From Bolinopsis microptera (lineage: Eukaryota > Ctenophora > Tentaculata > Lobata > Bolinopsidae): 64,000 nucleotides of DNA. Of this stretch, positions 52,301-63,202 are shown one piece after another. The position numbers and the translations under genes were made by a program. Within the stretch, counting starts at the first letter, position 1; each line of letters begins with the position of its first letter. The notes under the pieces are model-generated. The model saw nothing but the letters and a program-made list of their open reading frames with translations, did not search any database and had not been told where the DNA came from. The stretch lies in contig NC_087076.1 of assembly GCF_026151205.1 (NCBI RefSeq), positions 21,882,828-21,946,827 of the forward strand, given 5' to 3'.

Positions 52301-53027
52301 CACTATCAGCAATAGAACTCTTAAACCAGGTTTCGTTAAGTATTGCAATATCTATCTTAGCCTCATTAAGATAAGTCGACACTTCAAGACATTTAGTGGT
52401 ATCAATCATTGGATGGGCATTGTTCAGTTCACCAAAAGGGATGAGACCTTGAACATTCTGAAAGTAAACATTCAATTTATTACCATTCCCAACTCTAACA
52501 CCTATGGGAGACGGCCCTGGGTTTACAATTCCAGGGTTTACTAAAACTATCAAAAAACCATTCATCAAAAACAACCAAATTATGCATCCCGTGAGTGTAT
52601 TGCCGGTTCTACCAGTAAATATGCAATTTAAGTTCTTATGGATTGAAATCTGGCAAAATCTATATAAACCATCGAAACTGTAATTATTCCTCAGATAATA
52701 CATATTTGCTAAATATAAAAAGAAATAAACTGTAAAGCATCGGCACAAGTTAGGAACTGGGTATGTTGGTACAAAGGCTCGGCAATCATAAGTGACCCTA
52801 GAAAAAGCCAACCCACTTACCCCGACATATGTGATAGTGATTAGCGAAAAGTGACATATGAATATAACATAAAAAATATAAAATAATAAGCGAGAATCAA
52901 TGCAGCTGTCTAAATAATCAAAAATACTACCTGTACCACGTCTACGGTTCTGATGTTTGATGGATTTTGCAAAAGAATTTCCACTAAACACTCCAACTCT
53001 AAATCTGTATGTTACTAAATCGATCAT
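49398..53027 (-). CDS. LINE B ORF2: endonuclease and reverse transcriptase (1209 aa)
   Basis: Same layout as LINE A ORF2. Three hydrophobic segments lie within residues about 45-165, then NPGP at 169-172. Endonuclease: VYFQNVQGL, ILNETWF, RNGGGVMIAVR, LGDFNLTG and KSDHFPINF. RT: NKAYGPDGIHG, WKLGHIVPIFKKGDKHEVSN, YFDFAKAFDSVNHDL, SGVPQGSILGPLLFIMFIDD and YADDTK. No stop interrupts the frame. The last 30 or so residues lack a counterpart in LINE A and may be read-through of the 3' UTR. Confidence 0.95.
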   Translation of the reverse strand: MIDLVTYRFRVGVFSGNSFAKSIKHQNRRRGTGSIFDYLDSCIDSRLLFYIFYVIFICHFSLITITYVGVSGLAFSRVTYDCRAFVPTYPVPNLCRCFTVYFFLYLANMYYLRNNYSFDGLYRFCQISIHKNLNCIFTGRTGNTLTGCIIWLFLMNGFLIVLVNPGIVNPGPSPIGVRVGNGNKLNVYFQNVQGLIPFGELNNAHPMIDTTKCLEVSTYLNEAKIDIAILNETWFKSSIADSEFLHPDRYKIFRSDRSKKTHPPDPSNPTRFRRNGGGVMIAVRADLDLTSKEVRLKYGAEILAVEFKTSTGIKFVVCTCYRVGTLGSANHEKIVESLKTLLRRRGLSKVFILGDFNLTGVSWSTLASSCPIEQSFVESFVDLGLQQCVLTPTHCKGKTLDLLLTNSVSNINDLMVGERDSACKSDHFPINFKINVKVGRKKPVRRMCYNFKTVNWERLNHELRHTNWDALLNGTEPEIGWKKFKDKLFNVTDKFVKKCSVKTDGQDPWFDSECYDAWRKKVRLHKERHKSDRAEIAFSLARKNFKNVVAQKMRETLNESDDSALITKKFWSYVKSKTASQRIPEFVSHKGTVRNCPEDQANLFNDFFFEQFSEASTYDIDIDYSNDWRFDIEFDHRRVRKILSNINANKAYGPDGIHGKLLKNCAVGLAYPISILFHSCYNIGTLPREWKLGHIVPIFKKGDKHEVSNYRPISLTCLITKVLERIIRDELLALTNGMINDKQHGFRAERSCATNLVGLCDSLALSLNENMRTDVVYFDFAKAFDSVNHDLILFKLKSKFGIDGRLLKFITDYLRDRQQQVLISGKFSSMRNAQSGVPQGSILGPLLFIMFIDDISVGISPGTQLSLYADDTKIWRKIVSESDILRLQKDIDYLHDWSLSNKMRFHPDKCKVLTVAGRISETVSLLSVLPLFNFVYSMGRITLDYVDHEKDLGVIVTSNLDWKDQCSKVLSKANQKLGMARRNCYFVQDVNRRRVLYLTLVRSLFEHCSVIWRPVTKSQISKLEGLQKRAIKWILHEEYMSYPPSTYIQKCRQLKIMPIEDRFDFLDLIFFFKIVKQHIPVTLPSYLQPFQGHSRLRNSHMDSLCFVSPISPRASSNAFAKNFFYRTHTKWNHIPLDIREIESITDFKSKLSTYMWGKIIPVDSDSELDYSIVRWQVVEVVIVSSYCPGSLVLPGLLRSGTRLVLLLEI

Positions 53028-53109
53028 GGTGTTTTACAGGTGAGTATACTTGCCAGACTACAACTGCATATCATTAGCTTAACAAGGTTCAGAAGACAGC
53101 ACAAAAGAA

Positions 53110-54190
53110 CTACTGATAGATATAAGGATTAAAATATCTACTGTGGATGGCACGAATATAAAATCTGGCCAACACACCCATACCTTTCTGAGGATTGGGG
53201 TGAATGCCTTTGTTCTCAAATAAGGGATCAAATCTCTTAACAGGCTCACTTAGAGCTCTCTTAAACTTTGTAAAGGGATAAAACACATCCATGAAAAAGA
53301 ACCTCCTAAATACACACTCATTGTATAAAATCCTATTAAAATCCATTACCCTCTTGTTAGTTAATTTATTGTTATCATTCTGTAAAGGTAATGGCAATAG
53401 AGATTGAACATATACCTTACAGTTGGGAAATAATAGGCCTATCTTACCAAAAAGTTGCTTTACTGGTCCCCTCAAAATACCAATTTTATCCCCCACACGC
53501 CTAATATCGTTTGTGCCTACGCTGATCAGAAGCTTCTCAACGTGGACATCAGGATGTGCCGTGCAGTAGTCCTCCAACTGTTTCTGGACTTTGTCCATTT
53601 TTGCTCCGCCTTCTGCAACATTTACGACTGTGACTTTCCCTTTTCCCAGCTTTGCGGAGTCCAATCTTTGAGCATAAGAGTCTCCAGCAACCAACGTGAC
53701 TCTTTGCGCAGGTACTTGGGCTTCGGTGCCAGAAGCTGGTGTACTAGTCTCTGTGCTGATATTCTGAGAGCTAACTTGGCCACCAGATTTCACAATAGCT
53801 CGAAATGACAGGGAGTATCTTACTTGCTCCGATTTCTTTGGAGGCTCTCCCTTTGTGGCCGGCTCTGCTCGCACAGCATGCCTCAGATTCTGCTGTGTCC
53901 CAGGCCGCATTACAACAAGACTGTTGTTCTTCATCCTTATCGTCTTGACACAATTAGGTTTCCCAGTTGTGCCCTCGTAAAACTCAAGCGTCCGTTCACA
54001 TCCCAGTGAGAAAGAGCAAATCGATTTCTCCTGGTCCATTAGTTTCTCACCGTCATTGTGTATTGAAGTACTCGCTTGGTTGTTTCCATACTTGATGACC
54101 AGACATGAGTCCAGAGGTCCAGTTATCTCCGTACTCGAGTTTACAAGACTCAGGAGTCTTGCGGAGTGACAATATTCAAACTTCGATTAA
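53110..54190 (-). pseudogene. LINE B ORF1: AlkB-SGNH, 5'-truncated
   Basis: The frame is open from an in-frame stop near 54188 to 53110; the first Met is only at 54039, within the AlkB domain. Upstream of this Met the frame encodes LDSCLVIKYGNNQ and STSIHNDGEKL with the HxD pair (near 54060-54052). From the Met: H54 in QQNLRHAV as distal ligand, and RYSLSFR (R74, R80) as the 2OG motif. The SGNH part has AGDSYAQRL (S121), VGTNDIRR (G175, N177) and GIHPNP. The Asp of block V is not where DxxH would need it. The copy cannot make a full ORF1 protein from its own start. Confidence 0.82.
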
Positions 54191-56579
54191 GTATATGAAG
54201 TGGGTACTTCTCGGAAAGGAAAAATTTAGGCAAACACGATGTGACTATTTTTGGGTTGATTTAATACAACTGCAAAAAATTATTCAAACTTAAAGCAAAA
54301 AAGTCAAAATTTTTACCACTTTTTTGGATTTTTACCTCAGAACAAATAGAGGGATTTGTTTTATTTTTATACAATCTTGTGCGGCTGTCTTTTAGCTATC
54401 TTTATGCAAGTTTTGCCGACATGCCAACAAAATTAACTTGCTCAAAATATCAAAAAACATGGTTTTTTTGGCCTATTTTTGGCCCAAAAATCGGTTTTTT
54501 GCGATTTTACCCCAGAACAATCAGTCCAATCATCTTGAAACCACTTTCAATCGATTCTACGGTCAAAAATACGTCTAGTAAGGTGTATCTGGGGTCCCTA
54601 ACGTATCGAGCAGACAATGCCCGTAAGAGCCTGAGCTACTATGAGACTGTATGCTCACGACCTTTTGTAAATACATATATGAAGAATAGAACATCATATC
54701 ACCTATTCTGATCTTTGATATAAAGTGAAAAAGATATTCAAATCATTGGTAACATATTGATTGTTGTAGATCACAGGTCTATGAATTCTCACATACCATC
54801 TCCATTACGAAGTACACAATTTTTCTTACTTGAGGCCGTACAGTGAGTTCTAATGGCTAGTCCCAAATGCATCAATGTGCTTGACTTCTATAACTTAACA
54901 TTATGCAATGAGCCTTTAATCTTATGTCCCAACTCCCATCGTATAGATGATTGATATTTCTTACAAGCACACAAGCAGAATTTCTTCTATAGGCTTCTTT
55001 TGAAAATTTCTTTGTTGTCTTTTTAAACCAAGAATATATTGCTCTATGAGATAATGCCATTTTCGAAAGATTTGAAGATGAATGTTTATTAGTGGGCTAC
55101 AAAATCCTGCCACTCATCATTGCCTATTGTAAAGTAAAATTATTTCTTGGAGCACTTAAATCAACCACTTGCCACAGTACAAATTCTCGCATTCCAATAA
55201 ATGTTATTATATGTTTATTATTTCTTTTTACCCATATTTTGACCAATTGTAAAAATATATATGCTCAAATGGATATTGTTTTAATTAAGTACCGGGGAAA
55301 GAAGGTGGACACCAAACATGAGATCCATCTATCAGAAGTCTCCTACAATCTCATCCCTGCCCCTTTAATGGAGTCTAAATAATGGAGCAGATCATGCGTT
55401 TTGAAACTTTTATATATTAGATTGTTAAAGATTTAAAATATTGTGCTCTGCCAATTGCAACACTAAAAATTTGATTGTGCTCTGCCAATCGCATCACTTG
55501 ATTTAATTGAATGTATATTAAATACATTTTGACACATTTTTCCTTTTATTTACTATCGAAACTTCTATTAGGGAAAACGAAATCTTTGACATACTTATTC
55601 TGATCAATTCAATTTAGGTGCCTACAGTTCATGTATGATGAATCTACTGGTTAGTGGTGACGACGCAGTCTTAACATTGGAGTGAGCCAATCTAATCCAA
55701 GCAAGTGAGGGAAATAATTTTATTTTAAACCTGGCGTGCACCAAGTTGGAAATGCAGTATCCAAGACAACCCACCATTATTAAAGGCTAGTTAGACATTT
55801 AAATTGAGTACACAACAGTTTGGTTAGGAATAAGGTTAAGGTTCCTAAAGTCATAATAACTATCTGTAACCCCTACCCTTGCATTATTTTAAATTTGTTT
55901 CACTAAAAAGTTTGTTTCACTATTTCTCACTCTTATCCTAAAAGTAGTTTATTATGATCATAGTTCTATAATACATGGGAAGTATCTGTGAAGCCCCACA
56001 ACCAAGTCTACTCTTGGTTTTAGGGCTGCGCAGATACTGCCCCACTCAATTCCCAATCCAAAACTGGACACCTTTTAGGTTACATAACTCAATGCACTCA
56101 ATGATGGTAGCCATAAAGCACATCACTCCATTTGTATCCTTTAACACACTATGATTTATTAAAACATTGTTACAGGCATTATTACTCAAATTTCTATTAA
56201 AATGAAACTGTAACCTTGCTGTGCAGAGTATGAATCAACCCCGAAATGTTGCTATTTAACAATTAACATAGCAATTAGAAAGATAGATTATTGTGTTTAT
56301 CCTTAGAATTCTATTAGTTGTATAATGTAAAACCGGTATAGTGTTGGAATTGTTCTCTGAATTTTGTAAAATTGATCCAGAAGATCAGAAAGGGATGCAC
56401 TTATGCATCAAAATGTTATGTATCCCAAATTTCTTGTTCCCAAGGTATTACATTTTTCACTCAGTGAGTGTTTCTGATTAAAGTATGAGTGTTGGGTGTT
56501 TGTCATGTAATGTAGGCCTAGGGCTGATCAGTGGTCAGTTATTTTGATTGATAATTAACTGGGACTGTTGAAAAGCACT
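54191..56579. other. Intergenic, nothing firmly recognised
   Basis: A 110-codon frame at 54379-54711 (+) is AT-rich and resembles no family I know. A duplicated ttgtgctctgccaat motif occurs at about 55440 and 55474. Confidence 0.45.
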
Positions 56580-56642
56580 GCGCTATTTCTATTCCGTTTG
56601 GCTCTGCTAGTTGCGCTTGACCACGCGCTACATGTACGTCAT
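56580..56642. repeat. Diverged copy of dispersed repeat at 42294-42359
   Basis: Reads gcgctatttctattccgttt, then ggctctgctagttgcgcttg, ending tgtacgtcat. The other copy has the same order with many CpG where this one has TpG or CpA. Confidence 0.7.
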
Positions 56643-59596
56643 ATCATTGATCATGTTTTTATTTGTTTAGATACAAGCTTGTCACGTTTGGCCATCATAA
56701 TTAAAGTGAAGTAAATAATTCAGTATCTTAATTAGGTGGCTGCATTTTGTTTTGAGTTTAGTAGGTCCTAGTATTTATCCCTATGCAGTCACTCGGATAA
56801 GTTTTATACCAGGACACTTCAACAAAAACACATATTCTGCCCACAATAAGGGGCCATAATTGTTTCAATTATGCAAATGTATAGGATTATTATTATCATT
56901 ACCTTGATGCAGTTATCTGTGCACATATGAATAGTCCAAATATACATTTTTTTAAAAATTGTGCATAAAAAGCGGCCACTTTGTTGATTTTATTTGGATT
57001 CGATCTAAGTACCACTGATCTGATATTATTTTCATTGTCGGGCTGAAATAAAACTTGTGAAAATTCCAAGAATGCACTGAGCACATTTATGCGCATTGCT
57101 AAGCATCTGGCTAATTTAATACTGCAACTGGCTAATGTATAATTGAGATAATTAACATGACCTTTATTCAGATGACGGTAAGATGATTTCGATGATGTCA
57201 AAACCGTTGGAGAGATGGATGCCTCATCTACCCCTGGTTGGCTCACAATACATATGATTATTCTGTTTGATATTTTTTCCTCCTCTTCAATCATTGTTGG
57301 TCTTCAGCTGTATGAGGTAATTTATTTCAAACAACTAAGCCTGATGCAAATGATGTTAAATATTATTAAGATCTGTCTTTCTTGTATGATCACATAATTC
57401 CGTGTTCTTGATGGAAGGCCACATGCACTGTTTTCAAACTTTAAAACAACGACCAAGCACTGTGTTGTTTTTGTTCTTATCATGATCAGTTTATAGTTAT
57501 CTTCTGATCTATTTAATTTGAGGCAAGCCACGCTTATAATACTTATTGTATCTTTACTAATAAGCTTGATCATATTCTCAGTAAATGAAGGTTTTTAAAT
57601 GAGCATGTGCTTCGTTACTTTTAGGATAAACTTACTTGTCGCTAGCTGCTGTAATGGCTACATTGTTATTTGTTGTGCTAATGATACCAAAATCGTAGAA
57701 TAGAGAGAGAGACTGAGAGAGAGAGAGAGAGATTGTGCTGACTGAAATAGTGGTGACTGGAGAACTCAGAAATACAAATCTGTGCAACATCTTAAAATTC
57801 CTAGTTTGATAGCCCTTACAACTCCCTCTGACACACACCGTTTGGTAAGTACTGTAATACTATTTTAAATACGTCCTTAGATAAAGAAATATTGGTCATA
57901 TTTTACCGGGGGAGGAGGGAGGACCCCGGGATCAGGTACTGAGTACTGTTAACTGTACGTGACGTTGGGGTGGTGTGTCATATATTCTTCCAAAACACAG
58001 TTAGTACTTTTGTACTAAGTGGTGGATCTGCTGCTCATTTCCCAGAAAAACAGTTTGTACTGTATGCTACTAAATAGTGAGTCTTAGGTCTAATTTGCCC
58101 AAAAACAGTTAGTAAATTAAGATATAATTTATTAAACAGAGTGCGATTGATCTTTTGTATAATTTTAAAAAGTGGCCTTTGGCTTTGTTGACTTTTCCGT
58201 TTGAGAAGGTGCAGTGTTTAATTTATTTTAAAATGTATTTCAACTGCTGGTTCTTAAATGATGTGTGATATGTATAGTACACATTACATACATGCCATGT
58301 GTGTAATTGTAATCTGTAAACATGTGGGCGTGTGTTAGTGTATGTTTTTAATTAAGCATAGATATCTCAACTGTTAGTTTCATTGTTTACATTCAATATC
58401 GGATCCTTTTAAAACTAAAAAGTCATATTTAATGAGCTGTTTAAAGCAATTTCTGGGTGGGTATCTTATTTTATAAACCAAGACATAGTACAGTGATTTC
58501 TCAACAGTTAGTACCACAAAAGCCGGTAAAAGGGGGTGGGTGTCTTAATTATTATCCTAAAAACAGTTAATACATGATCCCTTACCCCCGGCCCCCCCAG
58601 GTCAAGATTCATGCGAGATGGCGAGACAGGCTCATCGCACAAAATCTTAAAATAAACACAGAAAAAAAAACTAACAAAAAAATGTGTGAGAAAATAGAAA
58701 AAATGTAATTTAAAAGTTTTAAGCGACACAAAAATGTACTTTATATTTTGTGAATTCGGAACTTAGTGCGGTGTGAGATCACGTGGTTAAAGTATAACAA
58801 CTTTGAGCCGCGCAATTAGTGCGAGATTTTGACGAGTTTAGTATAAATCTCACCCCAATATCGCGAGTCTAGCTGCGAGATTTCGGCACCCTCTTTCAGC
58901 ACTACATATTCGGTCGCGCGCAACGGCCCCATCATACTATTCCTCAACTTGCTGGCCTTTTCGTCTTCATCATCAAGCCGACTTTTCATGGTCATTGAAC
59001 TTTTGGTATTGATTGTTTTGAATTATTACTGGTTGTGTTACTCTGACGGCTTACTTTTCTGTACTGTCTAAGTCTTAAAGGATACTAGTTGTTGTCGATA
59101 TTAATCGGTTTATAAGATCAAGATTCACAGTGGTTACTATAGTTACCATGGTTACCATTAAAGGAGGTCCGGTAATGGTCGAAATCTCAAGGTACTATTC
59201 CTGGCTACAGTCGACTCATCGAATAAGTCGACTTTCTCAGAATAATGAATATACTTGACACTACCATAGGCACAGTGGATATTTCTTCATTAAAAGTTTG
59301 AAAAAGGGTCTCTTCAACTGTAGACCTGACTTATTAATCCTAGCAGGTAAGTAACTCTGGATCCTCATCACATTGATTCCATTCTAAATTCTAGCCATAA
59401 ACAAAACAAATATTACCAGATAACTCCGTTCACCATAATTTGATATGTTCCAGTATGAACGAGGCCTTCCCCGGACAAATCCTTAAATGCCAGTCTTCTC
59501 TAGCTGAAGTACGAACTGTATAATTTATCAGATAAAGTATATTACAAGATGCTCTGGTGATAATTTTAGTAAAATAATTAATAATTGCCAAAAGAA
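56643..59596. other. Intergenic, nothing recognised
   Basis: AT-rich with only chance frames. A (GA)n-type run lies near 57702-57732. Confidence 0.5.
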
Positions 59597-59669
59597 TGAC
59601 CGTCGACGGGACTCGAACTCGGGATCAACTGCCTAGCGGCCGTTCCCTAAACTGGGGCGCCACGTGAGG
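59597..59669 (-). repeat. tRNA-like sequence (tRNA pseudogene or SINE head)
   Basis: The minus strand has a B-box match (agttcgagtcc) and an A-box-like tggcgccccagtttaggg at about the spacing found in tRNAs. The acceptor and T stems pair poorly, and an anticodon stem is only partly possible (aacgg/cagtt with one mismatch). It is therefore a decayed tRNA or the head of a tRNA-derived SINE. No functional tRNA is claimed. Confidence 0.5.
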
Positions 59670-59892
59670 CATGACAGATTTACAATATGTAACATTATAT
59701 ACTTCATAAAAATACACACTTAAATTTTTCGTTATGTATTGATCCAAATTACAGCGGCATACTTACAATTCTGAGAAATAAACATCGAGCGACATAAAGC
59801 GACATACTTACAATTTCGCTTACAAAGGGACATCTTTTTAAATACAAAGTAATTTGTGGGGCAAGAAATCTTGGGGGGGGGGGGGATCATGT

Positions 59893-59991
59893 TATTTTTT
59901 GTCCGTTTTTGTCCGTTTTTGTCCGTTAATTTTTGTCCGTTTTGAAAATATAGCTGCCAAACGGACAAAAACGGACAAAAACGGACAAAAA
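59893..59991. repeat. tgtccg hairpin repeat, copy 1
   Basis: Three to four units of gtttttgtccg, a short centre (tgaaaatatagctgcc), then three units of the complement aaacggacaaa. The whole folds into a long hairpin. A poly-G run (59874-59885) lies just to the left. Confidence 0.88.
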
Positions 59992-60299
59992 TTGTAACTT
60001 TTGATTTAAATTTTCTCCACAATTTGTAACAGGCTATCTGCAGAAATGGGTAGCCCGGTTAATGACCATGGTCCTTTCTCAAACTTTTAATCTTCAATTA
60101 GGCACAAAGAATAGTCTACACATTTTTTAATAACATAAAAAGGGATGAAAAGTTTTATTACTGGAGAGTAAAACTTTGTTAAACACAAAGATTCTTGAGC
60201 ACATTTTGAGTCAGACTCAAATGCGCTTAAAAACATTTTAGTATATAACAATAAATTATGTTAACAATAACACCAACAATAATTATAAATTGAACAAAT

Positions 60300-62869
60300 T
60301 ATTGAGAGATGAAAGAGAGGAAAAGGAGGAGGGGGGACTGAGGAGGGGGACTGAGGAGGGAGAGGAGGGGGGCTGAGGAGGAGTGAGACTGAGAAGGAGA
60401 ACTGAGGAGGAGGAATGAATAGGAGGAGGAGAAGAAGGACTCAAGAGGAGGAGGACCCAAGAGGAGGAGGACCCAGGAAAAGGCCCCATGAGGAGGACTG
60501 GGGAGGAGGAGGACCGATGAGGACTGATGAGGACTGATAAAGAGGACTAAGGACGAGGAGGAGGAGGAGGAGGAGAAGGACTGAGGAGTGAGGAGGAGGA
60601 CTGATGAGGAGAAGGAGGTGTATGACGAGGATGAGGAGGAGAAAGGAGATAAAGGATGAGGATAAGGAGGACTGAGGAGGAGGACTGGTGAAGAGGACTG
60701 ATGAGGAGGAGGACTGAGAAGGGGAGGACTTAGGAGGACTGAGGAGGGGAGGACTTAGGAGGAAGAGGATTGAGCAGGAGGAGGACTGAGGAGTAGAAGG
60801 AGGAAGAAGACTGAGGAGGACCCAGGAGGAGGAACCAGGAAGAAGAGGAGGAGGAGGACTGAGAAGGAGGACTGAGAAGGAGAAGGAGGACTGATGAAGA
60901 GGATGAGGATGAGGAGGAGGGTGAGGGTGACTGGGGAAAGGATTGAGGAGGAGGAAGACTGAGGAGGAGGAAGAGGAGAAGGACTGAGATGAGGAGGAGA
61001 AGGACTGAGGAGAAGGAAGAGGAGGAGGACTGAGGAGGAGGACCCAGGAGGAGGAGGACACAGGAAAAGGCCCCAGGAGGAGGAGGATGACTTGGGAGGA
61101 GGAGGACTGATGAGGACTGATGAGGAGGAGAAGTAAGTGGATGAAGAGGATGAGGAGGACTGAGGAGGAGGACTGGTGAGCAGAAGGAGGAGGACCCAGG
61201 AGGAGAAGGAGGAGGAGGAGGATAACTGAGGAGGAGGAGAAGGACTGAGGAGGAGAAGAGGGATCCAGGAGGAGAACCCAGGAGGAGGAGGAGGAGGACT
61301 GAGGAGGAGGACTAAGGAGAAGGAGGACTGATGAGGAGGATGAGGAGGAGGGTGACTGGGGAAAGGACTGAGAAGGACTGAGGAGGAGAATGCGGACTGA
61401 GGAGGAGGAACCAGGAAAAGGAGGAGGAGGACTGAAGAGGAGGACTGAGAAGGCGAAGGAGGACTGATGAGGAGGATGAGGATGAGGAGGAGGGTGACTG
61501 GGGGAGGACTGAGGAGGAGGGTGACTGGGGGAGGACTGAGGAATATGAGGAAGACTGAGGAGGAGGAGGAAGAGGAGAAGGACTGAGGAGGAGAAGGACT
61601 GAGGAGGATGACTGAGGAGGAGGAGGACTGAGGAGGAGGAGGAGGACTGAGGAGGAGGAGGACTGAGGAGGAGGAGGAGGAGGAGGAGGAGGAGTGAATA
61701 GGAGGAGGAGGGGGACTGGGCAGGACTGAGGAGGATGACTGAGGAAAAGGATGAGGAGGAGGACTGAGAAGGAGGACTGAGCTGAGGAAGAGAACTGAGG
61801 ACTGAGGAATATGAGGAAGACTGAGGAGGAGGAGGAAGAGGAGAAGGACTGAGGAGGAGAAGGACTGAGGAGGATGACTGAGGAGGAGGAGGACTGAGGA
61901 GGAGGAGGAGGACTGAGGAGGAGGAGGACTGAGGAGGAGGAGGAGGAGGAGGAGGAGGAGTGAATAGGAGGAGGAGGGGGACTGGGCAGGACTGAGGAGG
62001 AGGACTGAGGAAAAGGATGAGGAGGAGGACTGAGAAGGAGGACTGAGCTGAGGAGGAGAACTGAGGACTGAGGAGGAAGAGGAGGAGGAGGATGAAGAGG
62101 AGGTGGACCCAAGAGGAGGAGGTCTCAGGAGGAGGACCCAGGAGGAGGACTCAGGAGGAGGAGGAGGATGACTGAGGAAGACTGAGGAGGAGGAGGAAGC
62201 ATCTAAATATTATTTCCATTTTTGTTATTTTTTGTCCGTTTTTGTCCGTTTTTGTCCGCTCTATTTTTTGTCCGTTTTGATAACAGGATCCCCCTGGAGG
62301 AGGAGGAGGAGAAGGATGACTGAGGAGGAGGACTGAGGAGGACTGAGAAGGAGGAGGACTGAGGAGTACTGAGGAGGATCGCTGAAGAGGATCGCTGAAG
62401 AGGATGGCTGAGGAGGATGACTGAGGAGGATGACTGAGAGGGATGAGGAGGAGGACTGAGAAGGAGGAGGAGAAAGAGGACCCAGGAGGAGGACTTAGGA
62501 GAAAGAAGAGGAGAAGGACTCAGAAGGAGGAATGAGAAGGAGGAGAACTGAGGAGGAGGAGGAGGAGGACTGAATAGGAGGAGGAGGGGGACTGGGGGAG
62601 GACTGAGGAGGAGGAGTACTGACGAAAAGGATGAGGAGGAGGACCGAGGAGAAGGACTGAGGACTGAGGAGGAAGAGGAGGAGGATGAAGAGGAGGAGGA
62701 GGACCCAGGAGGAGGAGGACTGAGGAGGATGATGAGGACTGCAGAGGAGGAGGACTGAGGAGGACTGAGGAGGATGGCTCAGGAGGATGGCTGAGGAGGA
62801 GGAGAACCTGTGGAAGAGGAGGAGGAGGAGGAGGAGGAGGAGGAGGAGGAGGAGGAGGAGGAGGAGGAG

Positions 62870-62890
<21 letters not shown>
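60300..62890. repeat. GGA-rich polypurine tract of about 2.6 kb
   Basis: The plus strand is almost only G and A apart from recurring 'gactgag' units; typical blocks are gaggaggaggactgaggagg. The tract ends in a pure (GGA)n run (about 62817-62894). A 266-bp block is tandemly duplicated (61542-61807 and 61808-62073) with very few differences. Long Ser/Pro/Leu-rich minus-strand frames are artefacts. It is interrupted by hairpin copy 2. Confidence 0.95.
62225..62281. repeat. tgtccg hairpin repeat, copy 2 (half)
   Basis: Only the gtttttgtccg side is present. Its left flank gaagcatctaaatattattt matches the flank of copy 3. Confidence 0.85.
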
Positions 62891-62901
<11 letters not shown>

Positions 62902-62920
62902 TAAATGTTATTTCAATTTT

Positions 62921-63016
62921 TGTTATTTTTTGTCCGTTTTTGTCCGTTTTTGTCCGCTTTATTTTTTGTCCGTTTTGAAAATATAGCTGCCAAACGGACA
63001 AAAACGGACAAAAAAA
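62921..63016. repeat. tgtccg hairpin repeat, copy 3
   Basis: Both sides present, with the same centre (tgaaaatatagctgcc) as copy 1. It is followed at once by poly-C and then poly-G runs. Confidence 0.88.
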
Positions 63017-63024
63017 CATGAGCC

Positions 63025-63045
63025 CCCCCCCCAATCTTGCAGTCT

Positions 63046-63081
<36 letters not shown>

Positions 63082-63142
63082 ATCGCATTTTTAGTCTCAA
63101 AATCCAATCTCATCGCACTTTTTTTAGAATCTTGATAGGGGC

Positions 63143-63200
<58 letters not shown>
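63025..63200. repeat. Poly-C / poly-G / poly-C runs
   Basis: A short C run (63025-63033), a G run (about 63047-63080) and a C run (about 63147-63200) within 180 bases. The lengths are likely unreliable. Confidence 0.9.

Positions 63201-63202
<2 letters not shown>

Larger units (their letters stand above)
49200..54190 (-). mobile_element. LINE B: second non-LTR retrotransposon with AlkB-SGNH ORF1
   Basis: Same orientation and gene order as LINE A, but clearly diverged in protein sequence (my impression is about half identity in the RT). ORF2 is open. The ORF1 frame begins inside the AlkB domain, after an in-frame TAA near 54188, which fits 5' truncation at insertion. The limits are approximate. 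Confidence 0.85.

Noticed and set aside
54379-54711. 110-codon plus-strand gene
   Set aside because: AT-rich, no family similarity, no splice or promoter context.
59597-59669. Functional tRNA gene
   Set aside because: Acceptor and T stems contain several mismatches.
60283-63100. Several long Ser/Pro/Leu-rich minus-strand frames
   Set aside because: They follow the GGA tract's composition and have no domain.
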